From assembly GCF_036541405.1 (NCBI RefSeq), contig NZ_JAZHFS010000014.1, forward strand, positions 1-64,000: 64,000 nt of DNA. The letters are read 5' to 3'. Each line of letters opens with the position of its first letter. Position 1 is the stretch's first letter. This document shows, piece by piece, positions 37,066-46,081 of this stretch. The notes under the pieces were generated by a model. The model had not been told where the DNA came from and ran no database searches. It was given only the letters and a program-made list of their open reading frames with translations. Made by a program: the position numbers and the translations under genes. Source of the stretch: Clostridium_AD frigoriphilum. GTDB taxonomy: Bacteria > Bacillota > Clostridia > Clostridiales > Clostridiaceae.

Positions 37066-38292
37066 CTAACTAATCTTTCTTTTATTTTTAAGTAATTCAT
37101 AAATAATATCATTTATAATAACATTGCCGAGTAACTTCATTTCATGATCCGTAACAGGAATAGCTACAAGATTATATTTCGAAACATTTTTTATAAGGTC
37201 ATTAATATTATCTGTATCAAACATTGATTTGAATTTTTTATTCATAATGTCACCTATTTTGCTAGTTGGATCAGATATAATAAGATCCCGAAGGGAAATG
37301 GTTCCTATCAATTTATAATTTTTATCTACTACATAAAGATTTAAAATTTCATCTTCTTCCGGTTTTAATTTCCTTAGAGTTTCAATTACATAATCTATAG
37401 TTTCATTGTTTTTAAATGATACGAAATCCGTGCTCATAAGACTACCGACTGCTTTAGAATCATATTCTAATAATTCTCTAATTTCATCCGAAGCTTCTTT
37501 TTCCATGTTATTAAGCAGTTCTTCTACCTTTTCTTTTTCCATATCATCAAGAATATCTGCCGCTTCATCCGCAGGCATGTTTTCTAAAACATCTGCAGCT
37601 TTATCTGCGGATAGGCTTTCAATAAAACTAACTTGTGCATCTTCTTCCATTTGTTCTAAAACATCCGCAGCCTTTGCATTATCTAGTGATGAAAAAATGG
37701 TAAGACCCGTTTTAGCATCAAAATCTTCAATAATATCAGCTAAATCAGATGGATGAAGAATGGATAAAGAATCATAGGTTTTCGATAGAACAATATTTTC
37801 ATTAGAAGTTATAATAGCCTCTACATCATTCCATAACATTAGCCTAGCAGGAACTTTAAGCCCTATCATCTTAAGTAGTTTAGCTATTCCAATTCTCCTT
37901 AAAAGTCCATCTACACCTATATCTACCGCAACTACAAAAGCCCCTTTTGCTAAATATGATAATGAAATATCATTTACACGAACTACTTTTCTTCCATTAA
38001 CATCTATAATCTGTTGATCCAAAATATGCTTTCTTAAAAACAAGGTATTAGTTGAAGTATATTCCTCTATTTTGTTACATACTATAACATACTGACCCTT
38101 TTGTTTTGTAACTGAAAAGTATTTAAAGTCATAATCTTTAATTCCACTATTAGTTTTTACTTTTGCAGTTGTAACATGAGGACTTTTTAATTCATTTATA
38201 ACCCCCAGATCATTTAACCTTCCAATAACTTTCATATCTGATGTATATACTTTATTTCCTAAGATTCTACTTAAATAAAAATTATTTTTCAT
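37066..38292 (-). CDS. MgtE_N/CBS-domain regulatory protein
   Basis: About 408 residues. The N-terminal part has two PRC-barrel-like stretches (S-R-I-L-G-N-K-V-Y and I-D-V-N-G-R-K-V-V). A MgtE N-terminal superhelical domain with repeated A-A-D-V/I-L motifs follows (about 180-270), then two CBS domains. It has no transmembrane part, so it is not a MgtE channel. It is probably the Mg-sensing gate or partner of the NRAMP-type transporter encoded just downstream. AAAGGAGG at good spacing sets the ATG at 38292; a longer in-frame start at 38328 lacks a ribosome site. Both genes are under the M-box. Confidence 0.85.
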   Translation of the reverse strand: MKNNFYLSRILGNKVYTSDMKVIGRLNDLGVINELKSPHVTTAKVKTNSGIKDYDFKYFSVTKQKGQYVIVCNKIEEYTSTNTLFLRKHILDQQIIDVNGRKVVRVNDISLSYLAKGAFVVAVDIGVDGLLRRIGIAKLLKMIGLKVPARLMLWNDVEAIITSNENIVLSKTYDSLSILHPSDLADIIEDFDAKTGLTIFSSLDNAKAADVLEQMEEDAQVSFIESLSADKAADVLENMPADEAADILDDMEKEKVEELLNNMEKEASDEIRELLEYDSKAVGSLMSTDFVSFKNNETIDYVIETLRKLKPEEDEILNLYVVDKNYKLIGTISLRDLIISDPTSKIGDIMNKKFKSMFDTDNINDLIKNVSKYNLVAIPVTDHEMKLLGNVIINDIIYELLKNKRKIS

Positions 38293-38430
38293 ATTACATC
38301 CTCCTTTTAGAAAGGGATGTTGTACCAACTATAAAACAGTATAATAAAGTGACATCCCTTCCAGTATATTAAATTTTTTACATGTTCGGGACCACTATCC
38401 ATTAAATAATCACTCTCCTAAACTTAGACT

Positions 38431-38660
38431 AAAAAAAACTCTCCACAACGAAGTGAAGAGATTAAAGTGCGTAATAAATAAAGCCGCAAAAAATAGATCA
38501 TCCCCACTCGTTGAGTTTTAGCACTGTACAGCTTAGAGATTTGATACTCAGCTACATTAAGTAAAACCTTAATCCGGTAATACCTGCTGACCCATTGGCG
38601 TCTCTCGACATTTCTGGGCAGTAGCGTGTGTCTTATACAGTAACCTCACCTAACAAGAAT
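38431..38660 (-). ncRNA. M-box (ykoK) magnesium riboswitch with terminator
   Basis: The minus strand shows the conserved M-box core: TTAGGTGAGG (38644-38653), then ACACACGCTACTGCCCAGAAA, split here as ACACACGCTACTGCCC then AGAAATGTCGAGAGACGCC and AATGGGTCAGCAGG. A terminator, CTCTTCAC-TTCGTT-GTGGAGAG with T8, ends at 38431. High Mg2+ would fold the aptamer and let the terminator form. It commands the CBS and NRAMP-type genes. Confidence 0.94.
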
Positions 38661-38700
38661 ATTAAATTGTATTTTTAATTAATATTATTCTTATAATACC

Positions 38701-38729
38701 ATAATATGCATCAAGTCCAATATTGTCAA
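38701..38729 (-). promoter_or_regulatory. SigA promoter of the M-box transcript
   Basis: TTGACA (38724-38729), 17-bp spacer, TATTAT (38701-38706) on the minus strand, ending about 40 bp upstream of the riboswitch core. Confidence 0.8.
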
Positions 38730-38970
38730 TAATTTTTATGAACTAGTCAAAACATAACTACTTCTATTTTAATGTTTTCTTAATTTAAATTTAATACAAA
38801 TTTAATCCTATAAGATTAGAATAAAAAATAGTATAAAAATGTTTTATTGCAATGGAGTTGATTTTATGGTATTCTTTTTACTAAATGGTATATATAGTAA
38901 ATAAAATTTATATCATTACAAAACAGTTATAAAAATATAGTATTTAATGAAGAAATGGGGTCAATTTATC

Positions 38971-39093
38971 ATGGAATCTAAATACAAAAACAGTCCTGAA
39001 ATATCCTGGATTCAAGCTATCTTAATTTCTCTTTGTGTTACAACTCCAATTCTAGCACTCGTTGGAATTAAAATACTGTTAACTACTATGTAA
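38971..39093 (+). CDS. Small membrane protein, 40 aa
   Basis: ATG at 38971 to TAA 39091-39093 encodes 40 residues with one central hydrophobic segment (I-L-I-S-L-C-V-T-T-P-I-L-A-L-V-G-I). A GGGG stretch at 38957-38960 is a weak ribosome site. I do not recognise the family. The polar N-terminus and single TM suggest a small inner-membrane protein. It lies upstream of another tiny membrane ORF and the AI-2E gene on the same strand. Confidence 0.45.
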   Translation: MESKYKNSPEISWIQAILISLCVTTPILALVGIKILLTTM

Positions 39094-39200
39094 CTCGTCA
39101 TTATACCTTTTCGATTATTATCAATTAAGATATTTCTTATATCAATAAAATATATGATAACAATAGGTAGATAAAATTAAAATAAAAAGGGGTGAAAATT

Positions 39201-39284
39201 ATGAAGCTGTCCTCAATTTTAGGTTTATTAATTGTTATAGGAGGCTTAGTATGCTTATTTTATGCAATACCAACAGAGAAGTAA
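39201..39284 (+). CDS. Tiny membrane protein, 27 aa
   Basis: A strong AAAAGGGGTG site precedes ATG 39201; the product is a single TM helix (L-G-L-L-I-V-I-G-G-L-V-C-L-F-Y-A) with a short charged tail (P-T-E-K). The family is not recognised. It resembles other clostridial one-helix peptides that modulate membrane complexes, but function is unknown. It lies 102 nt before the AI-2E gene. Confidence 0.5.
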   Translation: MKLSSILGLLIVIGGLVCLFYAIPTEK

Positions 39285-39386
39285 AAAATACTTTTAGTTT
39301 CTTTTAAAGTTTGTTAGTTCTGAATAAGTTCATAGCTATATGCTCAAACTATATTTTATGTAGTTTGAAGAAGGAAGTGACTAGCT

Positions 39387-40425
39387 ATGTTTAAAAACAA
39401 CATACTAAGAAATTTACTAATTATTAACTTAGTTTTTTTAGGCATAATTCTTTTTGGCAAAATGCTTTTTATTCATAAACTTATAAAAATAATTTCTAAG
39501 TCATTTTTAATACCTTTGGTATTTTCGGTCTTTTTATTTTATATTATAAAACCATTAAATACACTCTTTGTAAAAAACGGGTTAAAAGCAACCGCTTCAG
39601 CTTTATTAACATTAACCCTTGGATTATCCATCACCATAGGTGTTATCACTTTTTTTAGTAATTATATAGCAATTGAGTTTAATGGGATAATAAAAGAACT
39701 AACCGATATTGTCAAAAACCAAGATTCTATGAATAACATTCTAAATAAAATTAATAGCGTTATACCAACTCTAGGTATTTATAGAACCTTTACTAAAATG
39801 GCCAATACTTATATGCAAAACTTGGTTCAAAATCTACTGTTAGCCGTAAATTATACAATATATACATTTTCGACTCTATTTCTTGTTTTAATAATATTAT
39901 TTTATTTACTTAAGGATGGTCATAAATTCAAAGATAAAATCATATATACAGTCCCTAAAAAATATAAAGAATTTGTATTAAAAGCCTTAATAGATAGTGA
40001 TAGAATATTGGATGCTTATGTTACAGGTCAAGCAAAAGTAGCTATTTGTTTGTCCATTATGATATTTGTTGCTTACAAAATAATAGGAATTCCAAATGCT
40101 CTTCTTTTCTCCTCAATAACTTTCATTTTAGCTTTCATTCCTTTTATAGGTTTTTTTATTTCCATGATTATCCCAACTATTCTTGCTTTAAGCATGGGGT
40201 TTTTCATGTTCGGAAAACTTGTAATTGTGTTTATCATTATACAAACCTTAAAAGGAAGAGTTGTTGTTCCCTCAATTATGTCTAAGGCAATGAATATCCA
40301 CCCTTTAACTGACATCTTCTTGGTAATAGGTGCAGTTGCGGTTGGTGGACCTTTAGCAGCCTTTACTATTGTCCCTACTTACGCTATTATTAAAACAATT
40401 TTTTCTAAATTGTATGAAGGAAACT

Positions 40426-40427
<2 letters not shown>
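39387..40427 (+). CDS. AI-2E family transporter (YtvI/YdbI-like membrane protein)
   Basis: The 346-residue protein has an N-terminal TM pair, a long cytosolic or external helix (about 90-140) and a C-terminal block of TM helices. The P-L-x-D/E-x-F-L-V-I-G-x-x-x-x-G-G-P-L-A-A motif near residue 310 is characteristic of the AI-2E family. Some members export autoinducer-2 or act as sodium/proton antiporters; the substrate here is open. A GAAGGAAG site precedes ATG. Convergent with a nitroreductase gene across a repeat-rich terminator. Confidence 0.87.
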
Positions 40428-41022
<595 letters not shown>

Positions 41023-41185
41023 TTTGTTACCTCCATATTAATTAAGATTATTTCGATAATTCATTATATTGATTATCATTCTCTCTATGTTACTATTTTA
41101 CTTCATTATATCTTAATTACAAGTACGCACTTTTTTTATTACATAGTAACTAAAATGATACCTTTCACTTTATAAATCAAAAAAT

Positions 41186-41234
41186 AAAAAAGACATGACA
41201 ACATTTTTATTAGAAATATTGTCATGTCTTTGTT
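41186..41234 (-). terminator. Terminator of the PspA locus
   Basis: AAAGACATGACAA pairs with TTGTCATGTCTTT across an AT loop, 10 nt after the pspA-type stop codon. Confidence 0.8.
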
Positions 41235-41243
41235 TACTGTTAA

Positions 41244-41903
41244 TTACTGTTTAGCATATTTAGCTTTATAAGCTGCTAAATCATCACTTACAGATGTTTT
41301 TTCGAGTGCCTCAAATTCATCCTCTAAAGAATCAACTTTAAGTTCCTCTAAGCCTTCTGCTAAGCATTCTTTTTCCTCTATCTTACGTTCTAATCTATCT
41401 AAATCAATACTATTACCTTTTGTTTTAATATTAGCTGTAATTGCATTAACTTGCTCTGCAGCCTCTGCGGTTTTAAGTCTAGCTATTAAACCATCTCTCT
41501 TACCTCTTAAATCTTTTAAGTCATCTTCTAAATCTACTAAGCTTTTCTTCAAGCTATCTGCAGTAATTTTAGCTGAATTATAAGATTTTGATAATGAGAC
41601 GCTAGTAGCTTCGCATTCCTTTTGTTTAGCAATTGCTTTACTAGCTAATTCATCATTACCTTTTTCTATAGCTAGTTTTATTTTAGATTCCCAATTAGTC
41701 ATATCTTCTTTAGCTGAATTCATTTCTCTTTCAAGTCTTTTTACATTTCCAAAAACTACAGCTGATTTAGTCTTTGCTTCATTTAAAGATGCATCTTTAT
41801 CTCTTATGGCTTGGTCTATAAGCGCTGCTGTATCCTCATTTGCATCTATTATCTTGTTAACTCCTGCTTTTAGGCTATTTCCTAATCTATCAAATATTCC
41901 CAT
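41244..41903 (-). CDS. PspA/IM30-family membrane stress protein
   Basis: The 219-residue protein is mostly coiled coil with M-G-I-F-D-R-L at the N-terminus, the usual amphipathic anchor of PspA/Vipp1 proteins. R-L-E-R-K-I-E-E-K-E lies near the C-terminus. These proteins form ESCRT-III-like assemblies that protect the cytoplasmic membrane. It is the last gene of a three-gene set with a Cys-rich protein and a Ser-rich membrane protein, followed by a terminator. Ribosome site GAGGAGG is strong. Confidence 0.9.
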   Translation of the reverse strand: MGIFDRLGNSLKAGVNKIIDANEDTAALIDQAIRDKDASLNEAKTKSAVVFGNVKRLEREMNSAKEDMTNWESKIKLAIEKGNDELASKAIAKQKECEATSVSLSKSYNSAKITADSLKKSLVDLEDDLKDLRGKRDGLIARLKTAEAAEQVNAITANIKTKGNSIDLDRLERKIEEKECLAEGLEELKVDSLEDEFEALEKTSVSDDLAAYKAKYAKQ

Positions 41904-41949
41904 TGTTTATATTCCTCCTCGTATCTTTAATGATTATATACATTGTATA

Positions 41950-42582
41950 CTAGCTCTCCATGAATAGTCCAGCTATATTTTCCAGTTCTTCCTCATTCTC
42001 TATATTTATATACTCAGTATCTGATAGTCCATCAGTCATAATATACATTTGTTTATTATCCTCATTTTCTTTTTCTTGTAGTAATATATACTTTTTATCA
42101 TATGATTTGCTTTCTACTATTGCTAATATCTCAAATTCAACATTTCTTTCTTTATTATCATCGTACAATTCAAGTGTCTTAGTGCTTTCTATTATGCAAT
42201 TTTCTTTTTTATCACAAGTCTTAACTCTGCATCCTGATAAACAATTACCACAAGAACTAAAGTTACACTCGTATGCACAATCTATACATTCGCACTTAGA
42301 ACAATTTTGAACTTGATCTAATTGACTTCTATACTTATTATAATATTGACTGACTTCTTTAGTGTCATCTACAGCAAAATGCATTAACTTATTAGACGCT
42401 TTAATAGATTTGTCTATTATATCAATAAACTCCTCTGATATTTTCTCGAATTTTAAGGCTTTAACTTTATTCTTTAATGTATCATCACGAAACTCATTAG
42501 AATATATCTTTAAAAATAAATCACCATGAGCTTTTACATAAGTATCACTCATTTTACTTAAGTATTCTTTTTCATTACCCAT
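41950..42582 (-). CDS. Cysteine-rich protein of unknown function
   Basis: The 210-residue protein has a central cluster of about ten cysteines within 40 residues (about 92-132), in C-x2-C-x-C-x2-C spacing. This suggests zinc or iron-sulfur binding. The C-terminal 70 residues have an acidic beta-rich stretch (F-E-I-L-A-I-V...Y-I-L-L-Q-E) resembling DUF1292 proteins. The N-terminal 85 residues are helical. I do not recognise a named family. Its place directly before pspA suggests a role in the membrane stress response. Confidence 0.75.
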   Translation of the reverse strand: MGNEKEYLSKMSDTYVKAHGDLFLKIYSNEFRDDTLKNKVKALKFEKISEEFIDIIDKSIKASNKLMHFAVDDTKEVSQYYNKYRSQLDQVQNCSKCECIDCAYECNFSSCGNCLSGCRVKTCDKKENCIIESTKTLELYDDNKERNVEFEILAIVESKSYDKKYILLQEKENEDNKQMYIMTDGLSDTEYINIENEEELENIAGLFMES

Positions 42583-42607
42583 TATTTTTTTAACCCACCC
42601 TTACCTT

Positions 42608-43066
42608 TTATTTACGTTTTCTTTTAATAAATCTATACGCATAAAACATTATTAATAAAATAATAATTAAACCTGCATACCTAAATATCGAACTACCAAA
42701 TGAATTTCCAAAAAACATCATTGGTATAAAACTTCTATGATTGTTGTTACTATAATTATTATTACTACCTACAATCGGTGTTTGGGTTGCACTATTACTA
42801 TTTGTACTTGTTGATTTATCAGTCGATGTTGATGTTTTATCCGTTGTTGCAGTCGAAGGTTTTGTATAACTATTGCTTGATTTAAATCCTCCACTACTGC
42901 TACTACTCGAACTTTTACTACTTGAACTACTATGACTACCACTTGATTTAAATCCACCAGACCTTGATTTAGCATATACATCGAAATTAATTGTTACAAG
43001 TAATGCCACCATCAGTAGTATCGATAATATCTTTGATAACTTCTTCAAGCTTATCTCATCCCCCAT
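42608..43066 (-). CDS. Ser-rich membrane protein with signal peptide
   Basis: The 152-residue product has a signal sequence (about 7-32, ending in V-Y-A), a Ser/Thr/Asn-rich low-complexity middle (35-110) and one C-terminal TM (about 131-145) with a K-R-K-R-K cap. The middle resembles the disordered Ser/Gly regions next to TPM-like domains, but no TPM domain is visible. The ATG at 43066 directly touches the GGGGG site; a TTG at 43048 would give a cleaner signal peptide. It is 26 nt from the Cys-rich gene, so they are likely one operon with pspA. Confidence 0.7.
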   Translation of the reverse strand: MGDEISLKKLSKILSILLMVALLVTINFDVYAKSRSGGFKSSGSHSSSSSKSSSSSSSGGFKSSNSYTKPSTATTDKTSTSTDKSTSTNSNSATQTPIVGSNNNYSNNNHRSFIPMMFFGNSFGSSIFRYAGLIIILLIMFYAYRFIKRKRK

Positions 43067-43390
43067 TTAGCGAAAATTCTTTATCACTAATATATTTATA
43101 ATTATATGATAACATGAATAAAGTATTATTAATAGCTAAGCTAAGTTAAATTAACTGCATTTATTACTTTGCCATATATAATATTATTTAAGTCTAAAAT
43201 ATTAATAAATATGTTATAAAATACAAACATAACACTGTATCCAATTCGCTATAAAAATTGTATAATAAAACCAATATATAATTCTTGCATAAATATTTTT
43301 CTTTTTAATTAAAGCTTTATTTGTAATATAACTGTTTATCAATACAAACCTATAATAAAAGGAGACGAGAATTTTAGGGAGGAATTCATT
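43067..43390. other. Divergent region between the PspA locus and the flagellin
   Basis: 324 bp, AT-rich, without a gene. It contains the SigD-like promoter for the flagellin gene at 43252-43277 and a leader of about 105 nt. No promoter for the leftward PspA operon could be called with confidence. Confidence 0.4.
43252..43277 (+). promoter_or_regulatory. SigD-like promoter of the flagellin gene
   Basis: TAAA (43252-43255), 15 bp, CCAATAT (43271-43277) closely matches the motility sigma consensus TAAA-N15-CCGATAT with one mismatch. It lies about 110 bp before the flagellin ATG. Confidence 0.65.
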
Positions 43391-44203
43391 ATGATAATTG
43401 CTCATAATATTAGCGCAATGTTTGCATGTAGACAAATGTCTATTCTTCAAAATAAAATGGGTAGGTCTATGGAAAGATTATCTTCGGGTCTAAGAATAAA
43501 TAGGGCAGCAGATGATCCCGCCGGTCTTGCTATTTCTGAAAAGATGAGAGGTCAAATTAGAGGTTTAGGGCAGGCCTCTAGAAATGCCGAGGACGGTATT
43601 TCATTACTTCAGACAGCTGAGGGAGCCCTAAATGAAACACATTCTATGCTTCAAAGAATGAATGAATTAGCTGTTCAAGCAGCTACAGGTACAAACTCTG
43701 ATGATGATAGACTTCAATTAAATAAAGAGTTTGGGCAATTAAAAGAAGAAATTACAAGAAGTGCGAATCAAACTGAATTTAATACTATACCTTTATTGGG
43801 TAAAGATGATAATGAACTTATACTACAAATAGGTGCTAACTCAAATCAATCACTGACTATAAATCTAGAATCTATGACTGGAACTGCATTAAATTTAGAT
43901 GATGTTAATATATCAACTCTAGAAAATGCTTCTAATGCAATAAAAACTGTACAGAATGCAATTGAAAAGACTTCTTCTTTTAGGGGAACGTTAGGCGCAT
44001 ACACAAATAGATTAGAACACGTAATCTCAATAAATGATATTACTGCTGAAAATCTACAGTCTGCGGAATCTAGAATAAGAGACGTAGATATTGCAAAGGA
44101 AATGATGGAATACTCAAAAAATAGTATTCTATATCAAGTAGCCCAAGCTATGCTATCGCAATCTAATCAACAAGCCCAAAATGTATTACGATTATTGAAA
44201 TAA
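43391..44203 (+). CDS. Flagellin
   Basis: This 270-residue flagellin has the conserved N-terminal D0/D1 (N-I-S-A-M...S-G-L-R-I-N-R-A-A-D-D-P-A-G-L-A-I-S) and C-terminal D1/D0 (S-Q-S-N-Q-Q-A-Q-N-V-L-R-L-L-K). It lacks a large variable middle domain, so it is a short form near 28 kDa. The GGGAGG ribosome site and a SigD-like promoter are visible upstream. It stands alone, away from a flagellar operon; it may be the main filament or an additional subunit. Confidence 0.93.
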   Translation: MIIAHNISAMFACRQMSILQNKMGRSMERLSSGLRINRAADDPAGLAISEKMRGQIRGLGQASRNAEDGISLLQTAEGALNETHSMLQRMNELAVQAATGTNSDDDRLQLNKEFGQLKEEITRSANQTEFNTIPLLGKDDNELILQIGANSNQSLTINLESMTGTALNLDDVNISTLENASNAIKTVQNAIEKTSSFRGTLGAYTNRLEHVISINDITAENLQSAESRIRDVDIAKEMMEYSKNSILYQVAQAMLSQSNQQAQNVLRLLK

Positions 44204-44319
44204 TTTTAGTATAAAAAGTATATTTTTGTTGAAAATTGTACTAAAATAGAATATTATTATAAATAGAGTAAATGATTACTAACTTAAGTTTATAACTATA
44301 TAATAAGGATGTGTTTTAT

Positions 44320-44688
44320 ATGACAACAGCTAACGATAAGAAATATGAATTGAAATTAGACAAAACAAAGCAAATACTATTTGCAAAGGCTTTGGGTTCA
44401 TTCGGTCCTTCCGATGCTGATGACTTTGTACGCGATTACACAATAATTCTTAAACCTGTTAATGCAAAAGAATATGAACTTCAATTTGATTGCAAAGAGC
44501 TAAAAGTTTCAGGAAAAGATACTAAATCAGGTGTCGATATGACAAATATGTTAAAAGGTTGTTTAGAAATGTATAAAAAAGAGGGATTTAAGAATATTAT
44601 ATTTGATTGTACAAAAAATATAGTACTAAAAATGCAACTTCAAAGGCTCTGTAAGGAAGCTGGCCTTTCAACTGCTACAGTAAAATAA
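44320..44688 (+). CDS. Small protein of unknown function, STAS-like
   Basis: About 122 residues with alternating beta/alpha pattern. A charged N-terminus is followed by F-A-K-A-L-G-S-F-G-P-S-D-A-D-D-F and later F-K-N-I-I-F-D-C-T-K-N-I-V-L-K-M-Q-L. The pattern fits a STAS-like fold but no phosphorylation Ser can be named. The ATG at 44320 is taken because AAGGAT lies about 9 nt upstream; the longer GTG at 44311 overlaps that site. It lies between the flagellin and the FabH-like gene. Confidence 0.65.
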   Translation: MTTANDKKYELKLDKTKQILFAKALGSFGPSDADDFVRDYTIILKPVNAKEYELQFDCKELKVSGKDTKSGVDMTNMLKGCLEMYKKEGFKNIIFDCTKNIVLKMQLQRLCKEAGLSTATVK

Positions 44689-44690
44689 TT

Positions 44691-44719
44691 AAAAGAACGT
44701 GGGAATCCCACGTTCTTTT
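44691..44719. terminator. Bidirectional terminator
   Basis: AAAAGAACGTGGGA pairs perfectly with TCCCACGTTCTTTT around one base; serves the STAS-like gene and, on the other strand, the FabH-like gene. Confidence 0.9.
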
Positions 44720-45707
44720 AATATCTTATAAGCATAGTACAAATAGTCCAATTAATTGCAACTGTCCAGAGGCAAACAATGTCTCCTCTTTTTATCCTAC
44801 CAGTTTTAATTCCCTCATAAAATGATATAAATGGACTGCTTGTTCCTGTATATCCATATACATCGCCTATATAAATAAACTTGTTTATATCTACACCTAA
44901 TTTTTCTGAACCAAGGTTTGAAAATGCTTTTGAATATTGAGAAAAGCAATAGCTATTTATTTCTTCTATTTTTAAACTATTCCTATTTAGTAAGTCATGA
45001 ATTGAAGTTACTGCTTTGTCAATTATAAATAAACCTTCAAAAGGTGTCCATTGTAATCTTCTATCTCTAACTGATAATTCTTCTTTATATACCTTTGACA
45101 TACCACAAGCTGGATATTTAACTGCCTCCCATGTATCACCATTACTTTTGCACATACTATCTATAAACCCGCCCTCTTCTGTCTTTTCTAAAATAATAGC
45201 GGCAGCCCCATCTGCAAAATTAGGGTAAGTTAGTTCATCGTCGTCCCTACAATGTATTGAAGTATAATCAGACCCTATCACTAAAGCTCGTTTTACATGA
45301 GGATTGCCCATCATAGCTCTTATAGTCTGCTCAACGGTAACAAGCATTCCTGCACAATTTGTATTTGTATCCATACACATACAATCTTCTTTCCCATTTA
45401 TTGCATTATGTACTATTAGCGATTGACTTGGAAATGTATATTCAGGAAATTGAGATGAAAACATAACCATATCAATATCCTTTCCTTCTAGACCTGCACT
45501 TTTCAATACTTTATTAGCTACTTTTATGCCCATAGTAACAGTATTTTCATTATCATCATCGATTATATATCTCTTATCTCGCCCAAACGCTTTTAACAAG
45601 CCTTTGATATCTTTTCCCTGAGATTTAAAATGCTTCAAATAGAAACTATTATATACCTCATTCTCAGGATGATAAATTTCTACCGTTAAAATTCTTACAT
45701 TTTCCAT
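44718..45707 (-). CDS. FabH-like 3-oxoacyl-ACP synthase III family protein, catalytic triad altered
   Basis: The 329-residue thiolase-fold protein retains the acylated Cys (C118 in N-T-N-C-A-G-M). However, the FabH His motif H-Q-A-N is replaced by S-Q-Y-S and the Asn motif G-N-T-S by G-Y-T-G. Decarboxylative condensation as in normal FabH therefore seems unlikely; acyl transfer or another thioester chemistry is possible. It is preceded by a SigD-like promoter, and the flagellin gene is close, suggesting a motility or surface-modification role. Length is normal. A GGAGGAATTACATAAATG context marks the start. Confidence 0.82.
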   Translation of the reverse strand: MENVRILTVEIYHPENEVYNSFYLKHFKSQGKDIKGLLKAFGRDKRYIIDDDNENTVTMGIKVANKVLKSAGLEGKDIDMVMFSSQFPEYTFPSQSLIVHNAINGKEDCMCMDTNTNCAGMLVTVEQTIRAMMGNPHVKRALVIGSDYTSIHCRDDDELTYPNFADGAAAIILEKTEEGGFIDSMCKSNGDTWEAVKYPACGMSKVYKEELSVRDRRLQWTPFEGLFIIDKAVTSIHDLLNRNSLKIEEINSYCFSQYSKAFSNLGSEKLGVDINKFIYIGDVYGYTGTSSPFISFYEGIKTGRIKRGDIVCLWTVAINWTICTMLIRY

Positions 45708-45819
45708 TTATGTAATTCCTCCTTAGTGTAACTAAATATATCTTTTGTTTTGATATTAAAAATAATTAACTTGCGATGTTTCTTTGCTTTTTCAAAGTTA
45801 TATCTTTGCCCACTTTCTA

Positions 45820-45846
45820 CTATCGGTTAAAGTACTTTAAAATTTA
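45820..45846 (-). promoter_or_regulatory. SigD-like promoter of the FabH-like gene
   Basis: On the minus strand TAAA (45843-45846), 16 bp, CCGATAG (45820-45826) fits the motility sigma consensus. Transcription would start near 45812, giving a leader of about 105 nt. Confidence 0.65.
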
Positions 45847-45964
45847 CTATAAAATTGAATTTTATAGTAGATTTACTTATAATATATTAAAATGTAAACA
45901 TTTAAAAATGCTAAATTAAATTTAATAGTACCACTTTCCTATAAGTCATTAAACTGTATTATAC

Positions 45965-46008
45965 AAAGTAAAATGGGGTTGAAGTTAACTTCAATCCCAT
46001 TTTACTTT
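45965..46008 (-). terminator. Terminator of the heterodimeric ABC exporter operon
   Basis: AAAGTAAAATGGGGTTGAAG pairs with CTTCAATCCCATTTTACTTT around a TTAA centre; T-rich on both strands. Confidence 0.85.
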
Positions 46009-46081
46009 CCTATCAAATAAATTTACTTCGCTCTCTAAATTATAATATTTAAAGCTATGTCTATTTCAATTATAAACCTTT

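Larger units (their letters stand above)
45708..46081. other. Upstream region of the FabH-like gene
   Basis: 374 bp with no gene. It contains the SigD-like promoter at 45820-45846. A perfect palindrome, TACTATAAAATT/AATTTTATAGTA (45846-45870), overlaps that promoter's upstream end. The ABC exporter terminator lies at 45965-46008. Confidence 0.45.

Noticed and set aside
42769..42981. Alternative frame in the Ser-rich protein gene
   Set aside because: Repetitive Ser codons open other frames; the main frame has a signal peptide and TM.
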